64,000 nucleotides of DNA from Chloroflexota bacterium (GTDB lineage: Bacteria; Chloroflexota; Anaerolineae; Anaerolineales; UBA11579): NCBI GenBank assembly GCA_013112575.1, contig JABFGG010000001.1:496001-560000 (forward strand), read 5' to 3'. Made by a program: the position numbers and the translations under genes. Of this stretch, positions 9,289-17,558 are shown in pieces (the first letter of the stretch is position 1; every line of letters starts with the position of its first letter). The notes beneath the pieces were generated by a model. The model did no database searches. It was given only the letters and a program-made list of their open reading frames with translations, and was not told the DNA's origin.

Positions 9289-10403
9289 TCCCCGTTTTTG
9301 ATCCGGTTATCAGCGAAGATGAGATCGAGGCCGTTGTAGCGGCTCTGCGTCGCGGCGAGGTCTCCGGCACCTTTGGCGAAGCCCTACCCGCCTTTGAGCA
9401 GGAATTCGCCGAGTACGTGGGCTGCAAACACGGCATCGCGGTCAACAGTGGCTCTTCAGCCTTGCAGATCGCCGTGGCCGCGGCTGGCATCGACCCCGGT
9501 GACGAAGTGCTGGTCAGTGCCAGCACCAATATCGCTACTGGCCTGGCGGCCTACCATAACGGCGCGGTGCCCATCTCGATAGACTCCGAACCTATTACCT
9601 GGAACATGGATGTAGAGATCGTTGAAGAGTTAATTTCCCCGCGCACCAAAGCTATCATCCCCGTGCATCTTTACGGACATCCGGTAGACATGGATGCCCT
9701 CATGGAAGTGGCCGAGAAACACGATCTTGTGGTCATCGAAGATTGCGCCGAGTCGCATGGGGCTACCGTGCGGGGGCGCATGACGGGCAGTTTTGGCGAT
9801 ATGGCCTGCTTCAGCTTTTACGCCAATAAGGTCATCACTACGGGCGAGGGTGGCATGATCACCACCAACGACGACGAACTGGCCGAACGCCTGCGCCTGT
9901 TACGTAACCTGGGTTTCACCAAACCGCGCTTCTGGCACGAAGTCCCTGCTTTCAACTTCCGTATGCCGGGCTACGTGGCGGCCTTAGGGCTGGCGCAGTT
10001 CCACAAGATCGACCACATCGTGGAGCAAAAGCGCCGCGTGGCTCATACCTACAATAAATATCTGGCTGACATCCCGGGCTTGCAATTGCCGGTCGAACTG
10101 GAATGGGCCAAGAACGTCTACTGGATGTATGCTCTTGTGGTCAAACCCGAATTTGGTGTATCCCGCGACCAGCTTGTTGAAACCTTGTGGAATGAAGCCG
10201 AGATCCAGACGCGTACTTTCTTCTGCCCCATGAACCAGCAGCCCTTCTTCCAGCAAATGGAAGGTTATCGTGATGCGCCCTGCCCGGTAGCGGATGAACT
10301 CTGGCAAACAGGTTTGTACTTGCCCTCGGCCTGGAACCTCACCGAAGAGACCATCAAACTGGTCAGTGACGCCATCCGCGCCGCGCACAAGGCTGCCCAG
10401 TAG
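9285..10403 (+). CDS. DegT/DnrJ/EryC1 PLP-dependent sugar aminotransferase
   Basis: The 372-residue protein has the family order: VSGTFGEALPAFEQEFA near the start, the PLP phosphate site NSGSSALQIA, VIEDCAESHGA with the ring-stacking and acidic residues, and the Schiff-base lysine in FYANKVITTGEGGM near residue 187. Enzymes of this family transfer an amino group, usually from glutamate, to a keto-sugar nucleotide. The coupled cupin upstream suggests that the two act in sequence on one nucleotide sugar. No 4,6-dehydratase is adjacent, so the keto substrate must come from elsewhere. Confidence 0.92.
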   Translation: MIPVFDPVISEDEIEAVVAALRRGEVSGTFGEALPAFEQEFAEYVGCKHGIAVNSGSSALQIAVAAAGIDPGDEVLVSASTNIATGLAAYHNGAVPISIDSEPITWNMDVEIVEELISPRTKAIIPVHLYGHPVDMDALMEVAEKHDLVVIEDCAESHGATVRGRMTGSFGDMACFSFYANKVITTGEGGMITTNDDELAERLRLLRNLGFTKPRFWHEVPAFNFRMPGYVAALGLAQFHKIDHIVEQKRRVAHTYNKYLADIPGLQLPVELEWAKNVYWMYALVVKPEFGVSRDQLVETLWNEAEIQTRTFFCPMNQQPFFQQMEGYRDAPCPVADELWQTGLYLPSAWNLTEETIKLVSDAIRAAHKAAQ

Positions 10404-10407
10404 CCTG

Positions 10408-11181
10408 ATGGAAAGCTCCTATATCGGCAAACACGCCGAGTATTACAACATCTTCTACCAGGACAAAGCCTATGCTCAGGAAGCTGCTTTCGTCCATGCC
10501 TGCCTCCAGCGCTTTGGCGATGGGGCAACGACGCGTGTGCTGGAGTTGGCCTGCGGTACGGGGCGCCATGCCTTTGAACTGGAAAAGTTGGACTACGAGC
10601 TCATTGCCACCGATTATTCGCCGGACATGCTTGCCAGCGCCACACAAAGTGCAGAAGCTTCCGGCTCCAGAGTAGAGTTCCGTCAGGCTGATATGCGCGA
10701 TTTCGCCATTCCCGAAGCGCCTTTTGATGCCGTCGTGTGCCTGTTTGATTCCATCGGTTACGTGCAGACCAATGAAGCTATCGCCGATGTATTGGCCAAC
10801 GTGCATAAGCACCTGAGGCCCGGCGGTCTGTTCGTCTTTGAATTCTGGCATGCCGCCGCTATGTTGAACGGTTTCGACCCACTGCGCGTCAAACGCTGGC
10901 CGATAGACGGTGGCGAACTACTACGCATCTCCGAAACTGAATTGGAACCGGACAAGCAACTGGCCTACGTCACATACACGATCTATGATCTGCAAGATTC
11001 GGGGAGCTATACTCAACTGAGCGAAACCCAGACCAACCGTTACTTCCTCAAAGGGGAGATGCAACACTGGCTGGAAACTGCCGACCTGCAACCTTTAGCC
11101 TGGTTTAATGGCTTTCAGGATGACGAAAACATTGACCAGGACACCTGGCACATCGTGGCCGTTGCCCGGCGTGGGGAGTGA
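10408..11181 (+). CDS. class I SAM-dependent methyltransferase
   Basis: The 257-residue protein carries motif I VLELACGTGRHAFEL near residues 45-60, ATDYSPDML at the end of strand 2, FRQADMRDF, and FDAVVCLFDSIGYV in the motif IV position. This profile is typical of small-molecule or sugar methyltransferases. ATG at 10408 lies four bases after the aminotransferase stop; the longer frame from 10294 lies inside that gene and is rejected. An amino-sugar N- or O-methyltransferase is a reasonable guess from position alone. Confidence 0.85.
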   Translation: MESSYIGKHAEYYNIFYQDKAYAQEAAFVHACLQRFGDGATTRVLELACGTGRHAFELEKLDYELIATDYSPDMLASATQSAEASGSRVEFRQADMRDFAIPEAPFDAVVCLFDSIGYVQTNEAIADVLANVHKHLRPGGLFVFEFWHAAAMLNGFDPLRVKRWPIDGGELLRISETELEPDKQLAYVTYTIYDLQDSGSYTQLSETQTNRYFLKGEMQHWLETADLQPLAWFNGFQDDENIDQDTWHIVAVARRGE

Positions 11182-12381
11182 TTGGCTGTGAAAGTCGGCG
11201 TAGTTGTTGATAACTACACTCCCGAAGATGGCGGGGCTTATACTTTTCAGGCTGAAGTAGTACGCGTCCTCACACGCTTGGCCTCCGACTGCCAACATGA
11301 TTTTGTTTTTCTCTCCCGTGACCCCGATGCAATCAGAAACGATATAAACGGCGACCTGGAAGCTGTTCGGCTACCCAAAGCCGGCTTGCTAGATAAACTG
11401 CGCTCCCGTTTGGGCCGCGACTACCCCAGCCTGAGGCGCACGCGTCGCTGGCTTAGCCCATTGGACAAAGCGGCTAATAAAGCTGAGCTAGATTTTCTGT
11501 GGTTCCTCGGGCCCCGCAGCCAGGAAACTGATACTCCCTTCCTCACCATCGTGCTGGACCTGCAACACCGCTTGCAACCCTGGTTCCCGGAAGTCTCTGC
11601 TCACGGGGAGTGGGCCAGTCGTGAAGGCCCCCTTAGCAAACATCTGCGCCGTGCGGCAGGTATTATCGCCGGTACGCAAGCGGGCAAAGCCGAGATCGAG
11701 CGCTTTTACCAGGTTCCCGGTGAGCGCGTGCATATCCTACCCCACCCTACACCAGCTTATGTGCTTGAAGAGTCCGAAAGTGGCGGGCAGGAGGTGTTGG
11801 ATAAGTATGGTCTGCAACCAGGCTATCTCTTTTATCCAGCACAGTTCTGGGCCCACAAGAACCACGCCAATCTGCTGCAGGCTCTCAAGCTGCTACGTGA
11901 TGAACACGACCTGAAGCTTGACCTTGTGCTGTCCGGTGCGGATTACGGCAACCTGGCCTACGTTGAACAATTGGTCGGTGAGTTGAGGCTGGAGGAGCAG
12001 GTCCATTTCCTCGGCTTTGTGCCGCAGGCTGACCTACCCGCCCTCTACAAAAATGCCTTTGCTCTCACTTACCTGACCCTCTTTGGCCCGGAAAACCTAC
12101 CCCCATTAGAAGCCTTTGCTCTGGGTTGCCCGGTGGTGGCCTCAAATGTGTCTGGCGCGGAAGAGCAGTTGGGCGATGCGGCCATGTTGGTTGAGCCCAC
12201 CAATCCGGCCCAGATTGCCAACGTCATCCGCCTGCTGCACGATGACCATGAGATGCGTCAAACACTGGTTGCGCGCGGCTTGCGGCGTGCCAGCAAGTGG
12301 ACGGTGGATGATTTCGTGCGCAGCGTGTTCGCCATTCTGGATGATTTTGCGCCGCTGCGCCGTACCTGGGGATCTTCCTGA
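11182..12381 (+). CDS. GT4-family glycosyltransferase
   Basis: The 399-residue GT-B protein begins KVGVVVDNYTPEDGGAYTFQAEV, with the N-terminal Gly-Gly acceptor loop. In the C-terminal half it shows LFYPAQFWAHKNHANLLQAL, HFLGFVPQADLPALY and the donor-site FGPENLPPLEAFALGCPVVA. The layout resembles mannosyltransferase-like GT4 enzymes of the WbdB/MtfB type. It can start with TTG at 11182, directly at the methyltransferase stop, or GTG at 11188. Donor specificity is not visible. Confidence 0.87.
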   Translation: MAVKVGVVVDNYTPEDGGAYTFQAEVVRVLTRLASDCQHDFVFLSRDPDAIRNDINGDLEAVRLPKAGLLDKLRSRLGRDYPSLRRTRRWLSPLDKAANKAELDFLWFLGPRSQETDTPFLTIVLDLQHRLQPWFPEVSAHGEWASREGPLSKHLRRAAGIIAGTQAGKAEIERFYQVPGERVHILPHPTPAYVLEESESGGQEVLDKYGLQPGYLFYPAQFWAHKNHANLLQALKLLRDEHDLKLDLVLSGADYGNLAYVEQLVGELRLEEQVHFLGFVPQADLPALYKNAFALTYLTLFGPENLPPLEAFALGCPVVASNVSGAEEQLGDAAMLVEPTNPAQIANVIRLLHDDHEMRQTLVARGLRRASKWTVDDFVRSVFAILDDFAPLRRTWGSS

Positions 12382-12387
12382 GGCCGT

Positions 12388-13332
12388 ATGCCCCCCCGCC
12401 TATCTGTAGTTACATCCCTTTATAAAGGCGCTGATTATCTGACTCCTTTTTTGGAGAACCTTGCTCAACAAAGTCTCTTCGAAGAACTTGAACTGGTGCT
12501 GGTGCATAACGCCCCGCAGCCCGAAGAGCTGCTTATTCTTGATACCTTTAGACAGAACCACCCCGGAAAAACCCAACATATTGTCGTAGATGAGGTTGAA
12601 ACTTTAGGAGCCTCCTGGAACCGCGGCTGGCAGGCTGCCGGTGGTGACTACATCGCTATCTGGAATGTGGACGACCGCCGCACCCCGGATTCGCTTGAGC
12701 GCCAACTGGGCTGGCTGGAGGCTAATCCCGAGGCTGTTGTTTGTTACGGCGACCTGTACGAGGTCACAGAGTATGGGCTGGAAGAAGGCGATTTTATTTC
12801 CACACCTGCTTATTCCTTAGGTCGTTTCCGTCGCAGTTTTCCTCAACGCGGCGCTTTCCTGGTTTTCCGCAAGGGTATTGTTGAAAGCCTGGGCTATTTT
12901 GATGAGCAATTGCAGGTTGGCCCTGACCTGGATTTCGCCTGGCGCATTGCTGCCCGCGGTATGCACATGGGCCGCGCCGGTGGCGTGATGGGCTATTTCA
13001 CCAATGCCGAGCAAGGCTTGAGCACTCGCGACGGCGCTCGTCGCTCGGCCATTGAGCGCACTACCTTGCAACTGCGTTACGGCGTCTTCGACAAGGTACG
13101 CTCGGAATATTTGCGCGAAGCTGAGAGTTACCGTCTGGATGCTGTGCAGAACTTTGGCGAATGGGTAGCAGTGGAGAACATTTTGCCGAGCTACAAAAAC
13201 TATTTGACTCTCCGGCAACCTTTGCGGCTTTTCGGCTGGCTGCGTAATGCCCTCCGAAACCTTTTCCGCCGCCTGGGCATCCTGCGCGCCATATACGCTC
13301 TGCAAGAACGTTTTATCCAACGCGAGATTTAA
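12388..13332 (+). CDS. GT2-family glycosyltransferase
   Basis: The 314-residue protein begins RLSVVTSLYKGADYLTPFLE, a GT-A opening. The usual DDGSTD is replaced by VHNAPQPEE. The metal-binding motif appears as IWNVDDRRTPDS. The C-terminal third is basic and amphipathic, with a short repeated LRNLFRRL-type stretch. It ends with TAA followed immediately by the ATG of a second GT2, so the pair is coupled. The two proteins are the same length but not close in sequence, so they probably add different sugars. Confidence 0.83.
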   Translation: MPPRLSVVTSLYKGADYLTPFLENLAQQSLFEELELVLVHNAPQPEELLILDTFRQNHPGKTQHIVVDEVETLGASWNRGWQAAGGDYIAIWNVDDRRTPDSLERQLGWLEANPEAVVCYGDLYEVTEYGLEEGDFISTPAYSLGRFRRSFPQRGAFLVFRKGIVESLGYFDEQLQVGPDLDFAWRIAARGMHMGRAGGVMGYFTNAEQGLSTRDGARRSAIERTTLQLRYGVFDKVRSEYLREAESYRLDAVQNFGEWVAVENILPSYKNYLTLRQPLRLFGWLRNALRNLFRRLGILRAIYALQERFIQREI

Positions 13333-14277
13333 ATGCCGCGCCTCAGTGTCATCATCCCCACCTATAATCGGGCAGCATTATTGCAGGAAGCCATTGCCAG
13401 CGTGCAGGCCCAGACTTTCACGGATTTTGAGATTATCGTTGTGGATGACGGTTCCACGGATGGGACGCAAGCCCTCCTGGAACGATTGAATGTCGAAGGC
13501 GTTTTGCGCTATGCAGTACAGGAAAATGCCGGCCCGGCCGCCGCGCGCAATCGTGCCATTGCCATGTCTGAAGGGAAATACGTCACCTTTTTAGATGATG
13601 ATGACCTCTATGTCCCTAACAAATTAGAGCGAGAGGTCGCCTACCTCGAGGCTCACCCTGACATGGGCCTGGTGCACTCTGATTTCATTAAATTCGATGC
13701 CAAGCACCCCGACCTTGGCTACCGTGACACTTCCTTCTTCTCAGGGCATGTTTACCCGGGTCTTTTGACCTACTGGAAACAGTTCATTGCCACACCCACG
13801 GTCATGCTACCACGCCGTGTATTGGATGAAGTCGGCGACTTTGACGAGCGCCTACGCTGGGGCGAAGACCCGGACATGTGGCGACGCATTGCTCGGCGTT
13901 ATCCCCTCGGCCACATCCCGGAGGCTTTAGCCAAAATCCGCGTGGTGGCTGCCAGCAACTCTGCCGATAAAACGCGTGCTGCCCAGGCTTTCGAAAATTA
14001 TTTACAGATTGCCATTGAGGATGATCCCGAACTTGCTTCATCATTGCGCAGACGCGCTTATGCGGGCATGTATACCAACACAGCCTTGAACCTGTTGGGT
14101 GAGGGCCAGCGTGAGGACATGCCTCTGGTGCGGCAATACAGCATCAAAGCCCTGGCACATTGGCCGCTGGCTGTCAAAGCTCTTGTAGCCTGGAAAGTGT
14201 CCTTAGTGCCACTCGCCGTGCGGGCGCGTTTAGCGGCCCTGTGGCGGGGTCTGCGCTACGCTCGTCAGAGCAACTGA
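13333..14277 (+). CDS. GT2-family glycosyltransferase
   Basis: This 314-residue protein is a textbook GT2: PRLSVIIPTYNRAALLQEAI, IIVVDDGSTDGTQ, AGPAAARNRAI and the acidic cluster FLDDDDLYVPN. RWGEDPDMWRRIARRYP carries the catalytic-base ED region. The first base follows directly after the stop of the preceding GT2. It has no membrane segment, so it should act in the cytoplasm on a membrane-bound acceptor. The product sugar linkage is unknown. Confidence 0.9.
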   Translation: MPRLSVIIPTYNRAALLQEAIASVQAQTFTDFEIIVVDDGSTDGTQALLERLNVEGVLRYAVQENAGPAAARNRAIAMSEGKYVTFLDDDDLYVPNKLEREVAYLEAHPDMGLVHSDFIKFDAKHPDLGYRDTSFFSGHVYPGLLTYWKQFIATPTVMLPRRVLDEVGDFDERLRWGEDPDMWRRIARRYPLGHIPEALAKIRVVAASNSADKTRAAQAFENYLQIAIEDDPELASSLRRRAYAGMYTNTALNLLGEGQREDMPLVRQYSIKALAHWPLAVKALVAWKVSLVPLAVRARLAALWRGLRYARQSN

Positions 14278-14329
14278 AGTGCGATAGAATCTTGCGGCTG
14301 TGCCTCTCGCTGCGTATAGCCGAATAACC

Positions 14330-15508
14330 ATGCCAACTTCTCTAGACAAGCCCCCCATTCTATTCCTCGGTACGCAAATGGCGCGCGCAGGAGCGCAGGA
14401 AGTGCTCTTAACGCAGGCGCGCTGGTTTCACGCCCAAGGCTACTCTGTCCAGGTGGCTTTCTTCTATGACAAGGAAGGGCTGCAAGAAGAGTGGCTGGCG
14501 GCACACCCCTTCCCCATCCACAATTTGCGCGCCTGGCGCTGGGACGCTGACGCGTTTAGCAATATATTGCGCTTGTTGCCCGGCTTACTGCGTCTGTGGT
14601 TTTTGCTGCGACGCGAGCGTGTACAAATTGTTGAGGCCTTCACGCCACACAGCAATGTGCTGGGTCTGCCTGTGGCCTGGCTGGCGCGTGTCTCGCAACG
14701 TATCGCTACTCACCACGGCTATATTGAAGGCGCGTCTCAGGGGCTGGCGCGGGCGCACGGCTGGCTGGTCAGCAGCGGTTTGGCTACCCATATGGTGGCT
14801 GTGTCCGAGCGCGTGCGCCGTATCGCCATTGAAGAAGAGGGTGCCAGAGCAGAACGCGTCAGCGTGATCACCAATGGTATTGAATTGGCCGATGTACAAA
14901 AATTTTCTAAGGCAGAAATTGCCAGCCTGAGAGCATCCCTGGATGTTCCTGAGAGCACCTTGCTGGCCTTGACCGTTGGCCGCCTGATGGAGCAAAAAGG
15001 CCACACCTACTTGCTGGATGCCATCCCCCAGATATTGCAGCAGTGTCCTGATGTGGTCTTTGCCTTTGCCGGAGAGGGGCCCTTGCGTGCGGAGCTTGAA
15101 GCCAAAGCATCAGAGCTTGGTATTTCAGAAGCTATCCGCTTCTTGGGCCTGCGAGACGATATTCCCTCCCTTCTTCAGGCCGCCGACATATTCCTGATGC
15201 CCTCTTTGTGGGAAGGTTTGCCTATTGCCATGTTGGAAGCCATGCGTGCCACATTGCCGATTGTGGTCAGCGAAGTTGAAGGTGTTGAAGATGTCATCGT
15301 TGATGGCAGGAATGGTGTCTTAGTTGCTTCCAAGGACGTCCCCGGCTTAGCCGCCGCAGTGATCAAATTGCTCAAAGATCCCCAAAGGCGCGTCAAATTG
15401 GGCGAGGCTGGCAGGGAAACCCTTGCGGTAGAATACACCGTCGAGCGTATGTGCAAACAATATGAGGCTCTCTTTTTGAACCAGAATACGGGGGATGACC
15501 GTGCGTGA
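14330..15508 (+). CDS. GT4-family glycosyltransferase
   Basis: The 392-residue GT-B protein begins PPILFLGTQMARAGAQEVLL, with an unusual Ala-Gly-Ala loop in place of the common Gly-Gly. The C-terminal domain is standard: LTVGRLMEQKGHTYLLDAI, FAGEGPLRAELEAKA, and LMPSLWEGLPIAMLEAMRA with the E-x7-E donor motif. ATG at 14330 is preferred to GTG at 14300, which would extend into the 52-base gap after the GT2. The stop lies inside the next gene, overlapping by 14 bases. Confidence 0.9.
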   Translation: MPTSLDKPPILFLGTQMARAGAQEVLLTQARWFHAQGYSVQVAFFYDKEGLQEEWLAAHPFPIHNLRAWRWDADAFSNILRLLPGLLRLWFLLRRERVQIVEAFTPHSNVLGLPVAWLARVSQRIATHHGYIEGASQGLARAHGWLVSSGLATHMVAVSERVRRIAIEEEGARAERVSVITNGIELADVQKFSKAEIASLRASLDVPESTLLALTVGRLMEQKGHTYLLDAIPQILQQCPDVVFAFAGEGPLRAELEAKASELGISEAIRFLGLRDDIPSLLQAADIFLMPSLWEGLPIAMLEAMRATLPIVVSEVEGVEDVIVDGRNGVLVASKDVPGLAAAVIKLLKDPQRRVKLGEAGRETLAVEYTVERMCKQYEALFLNQNTGDDRA

Positions 15509-17558
15509 AACTAATTCTCCCCTGAAGCCGACTCAGCGCCTGATCACTTTTGCTGCTTTTGTGATTGTCTTGCTGCTGGCTGGTGCAGAGCTTTTCTCTG
15601 TCGGCTGGGGTTCGGGCAATTGGTTGGGACAGCTATCCTCCAAGTGGGCTTTGGCGCTGGCGGGTTTCACTCTGGGAGTCTTGGCTCTAGCAGCAGGTTT
15701 GTATGGTCTGCTTTGGGAGCAGCCGCGTGTGATCCAATGGCGTGCGGTACTTTTGAGCTTGACTACGCGTTTGAATGGCCTGCGTTGGCTGCTGGCTGCT
15801 TTGGTGGCCGCGGTCCCTGCCTGGCTTTTCGCCTATTCATCCCTCAGCCTCATTTTTACCGGGCTGTTTCTACGCCTGCTTATCTTTGTGATTGTCATAG
15901 CCGTTGTAGCAGTCCTGTTGTCCCGCTCAGAGGAGAGCTTGCTCACCTGGTCCTCCGTGTTGTCTGCCGGCGTGATCGCAGGCGCTGTTTTTGTGCTGGC
16001 TGAAGCCCTGACGCTGGTGACTAACTATCCCTTTGCCTTATATTGGTCCGAGGGCAACCGCATTTGGGATTATTCGGTTGGCTTTGGGGCCGAGCGCTAC
16101 AACTATTCCGGCCCTGAGCCGATCTTCGCCTGGATCGACCGCGGCCGCCAAAGCCTGTGGGGCCTGCCCTTCCTGTTGGATAACGCTTCGATTGCCCTTG
16201 TGCGGCTGTGGAGCGCCATCCTTTTTACCTTGCCTTATGCCATCCTGGGCTGGGCTGTCTTCCGCCCCCTGAAAGAGGCCCGCTGGCAATGGTTGCTGTT
16301 GGGCTTGTGGGCTTTGTTGTTTCTCAACCAAGGCCCTATTTACACCCCCCTGGTGTTAAGTGCTATCCTGGTGGCCCTTGCCCGACGCCGTCCAATTTGG
16401 ATCGCTTTACCGTTTGTCTTTGTGGCGGGATATTACGCAGAGCTTAGCCGCTTTACCTGGATGTTCGCCCCCGCCATGTGGGCCGTTATGGCCACCCTGG
16501 CTGACCCGATAGATGACAAGTTGGGCTGGAAAGATTGGCTCAAAGCCGCGGCCCTGGCCGTAGCCGCTACCTGGACGGGTGGCATCCCCTTCCTGATCGG
16601 CAACCTGCGCAGTCTGCTGCCCAGCGATGCCCCTGCTGTTGAGATCGACCCGGCTGCCGCCGCGCAGGGTGAGGTCGGCATCAATACCATCGAAGGCGCC
16701 ACTGCCGTGATCGGCAACCAGGATTACATCTGGGATCGTCTGTTGCCCAACGCCACTTATGCCCCGGGAGTGCTACTGGCCCTCGTGCTGGCCTGCCTGC
16801 CCCTGTTGTTGTTATTGGCCTACCTGGTGTACACGCGCCGCTGGAAGCTCAACCTCTGGCAGGTGTTGGCTGTTGCTGGGCCATTGGGAGCCTTCCTCGT
16901 TGTTGGTCTGATCGCCAGCAGCAAGGTGGGGGGCGGCACCAACCTGCACAACCTGGACATGTTCCTCATTGGCATGTTGTTTGCGGCTGCGCTGGCCTGG
17001 GAGGCCGGTTTGTATAAACACCTTGCTTCGCTCGCCAACGCTTCTGCCTGGAATAAGGCATTGTTGCTGGGCATCGTCATGATCCCGGCATTCACACCCA
17101 TGATCCAGGCGCGGCCTCTGCAGTTGCCTACCCCTGACAAAGTGGAGAATGCCTTGAGCGCCATCCAGGAAAGTGTCTCGTGCGCCGCGCAGCATGGCGA
17201 AGTACTCTTTATGGACCAGCGCCAATTGCTCACCTTTGGTTTTGTGGAGAACGTGCCTTTGTTGCCGGAATACGAAAAAAAATATGTCATGGATCAGGCC
17301 TTATCTGCCAATGTCTCTTATTTTGATGAATTCTATACGCGCCTTGAAGCTCATGAATTTTCGCTAATCGTCATCGACCGCCAGGCTATCCGCTTCCAGA
17401 ACGACGGCAAATTGGATGTGGAGAACAACGCCTGGGTGCAGTGGGTTACCGTGCCGCTTGTCGAGCACTACGAGTCCATCCAGAATTACAAGCAGGTCGG
17501 TGTGGAGATGTTTGCGCCCATTGGCCGCAGTTATGATTGCCCGACTTATGGGGAATGA
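15495..17558 (+). CDS. large multi-pass membrane protein, GT-C-like (paralogue of 48757)
   Basis: The 687-residue protein has about a dozen hydrophobic segments, followed by a soluble C-terminal part of roughly 150 residues. Specific landmarks are TNYPFALYWSEGNRIWDYS between membrane segments, SSKVGGGTNLHNLDMF, and a C-terminal QRQLLTFGFVENVPLLPEYEKKY. These are shared, in order, with the protein at 48757, where the corresponding words are SVKIGGGTNLHNVDAF and QRHLVTFNTLGEVPLVHDYEK. The architecture fits polyprenyl-phosphate-sugar glycosyltransferases acting outside the membrane. I see no published name that I can attach with confidence. Two C-terminal cysteines (SVSCAAQ and YDCPTYGE) may pair. 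Confidence 0.75.
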   Translation: MTVRETNSPLKPTQRLITFAAFVIVLLLAGAELFSVGWGSGNWLGQLSSKWALALAGFTLGVLALAAGLYGLLWEQPRVIQWRAVLLSLTTRLNGLRWLLAALVAAVPAWLFAYSSLSLIFTGLFLRLLIFVIVIAVVAVLLSRSEESLLTWSSVLSAGVIAGAVFVLAEALTLVTNYPFALYWSEGNRIWDYSVGFGAERYNYSGPEPIFAWIDRGRQSLWGLPFLLDNASIALVRLWSAILFTLPYAILGWAVFRPLKEARWQWLLLGLWALLFLNQGPIYTPLVLSAILVALARRRPIWIALPFVFVAGYYAELSRFTWMFAPAMWAVMATLADPIDDKLGWKDWLKAAALAVAATWTGGIPFLIGNLRSLLPSDAPAVEIDPAAAAQGEVGINTIEGATAVIGNQDYIWDRLLPNATYAPGVLLALVLACLPLLLLLAYLVYTRRWKLNLWQVLAVAGPLGAFLVVGLIASSKVGGGTNLHNLDMFLIGMLFAAALAWEAGLYKHLASLANASAWNKALLLGIVMIPAFTPMIQARPLQLPTPDKVENALSAIQESVSCAAQHGEVLFMDQRQLLTFGFVENVPLLPEYEKKYVMDQALSANVSYFDEFYTRLEAHEFSLIVIDRQAIRFQNDGKLDVENNAWVQWVTVPLVEHYESIQNYKQVGVEMFAPIGRSYDCPTYGE

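Noticed and set aside
10294..10407. Longer N-terminus for the methyltransferase at 10408
   Set aside because: The added codons lie inside the aminotransferase gene and encode nothing that resembles a methyltransferase N-terminus.
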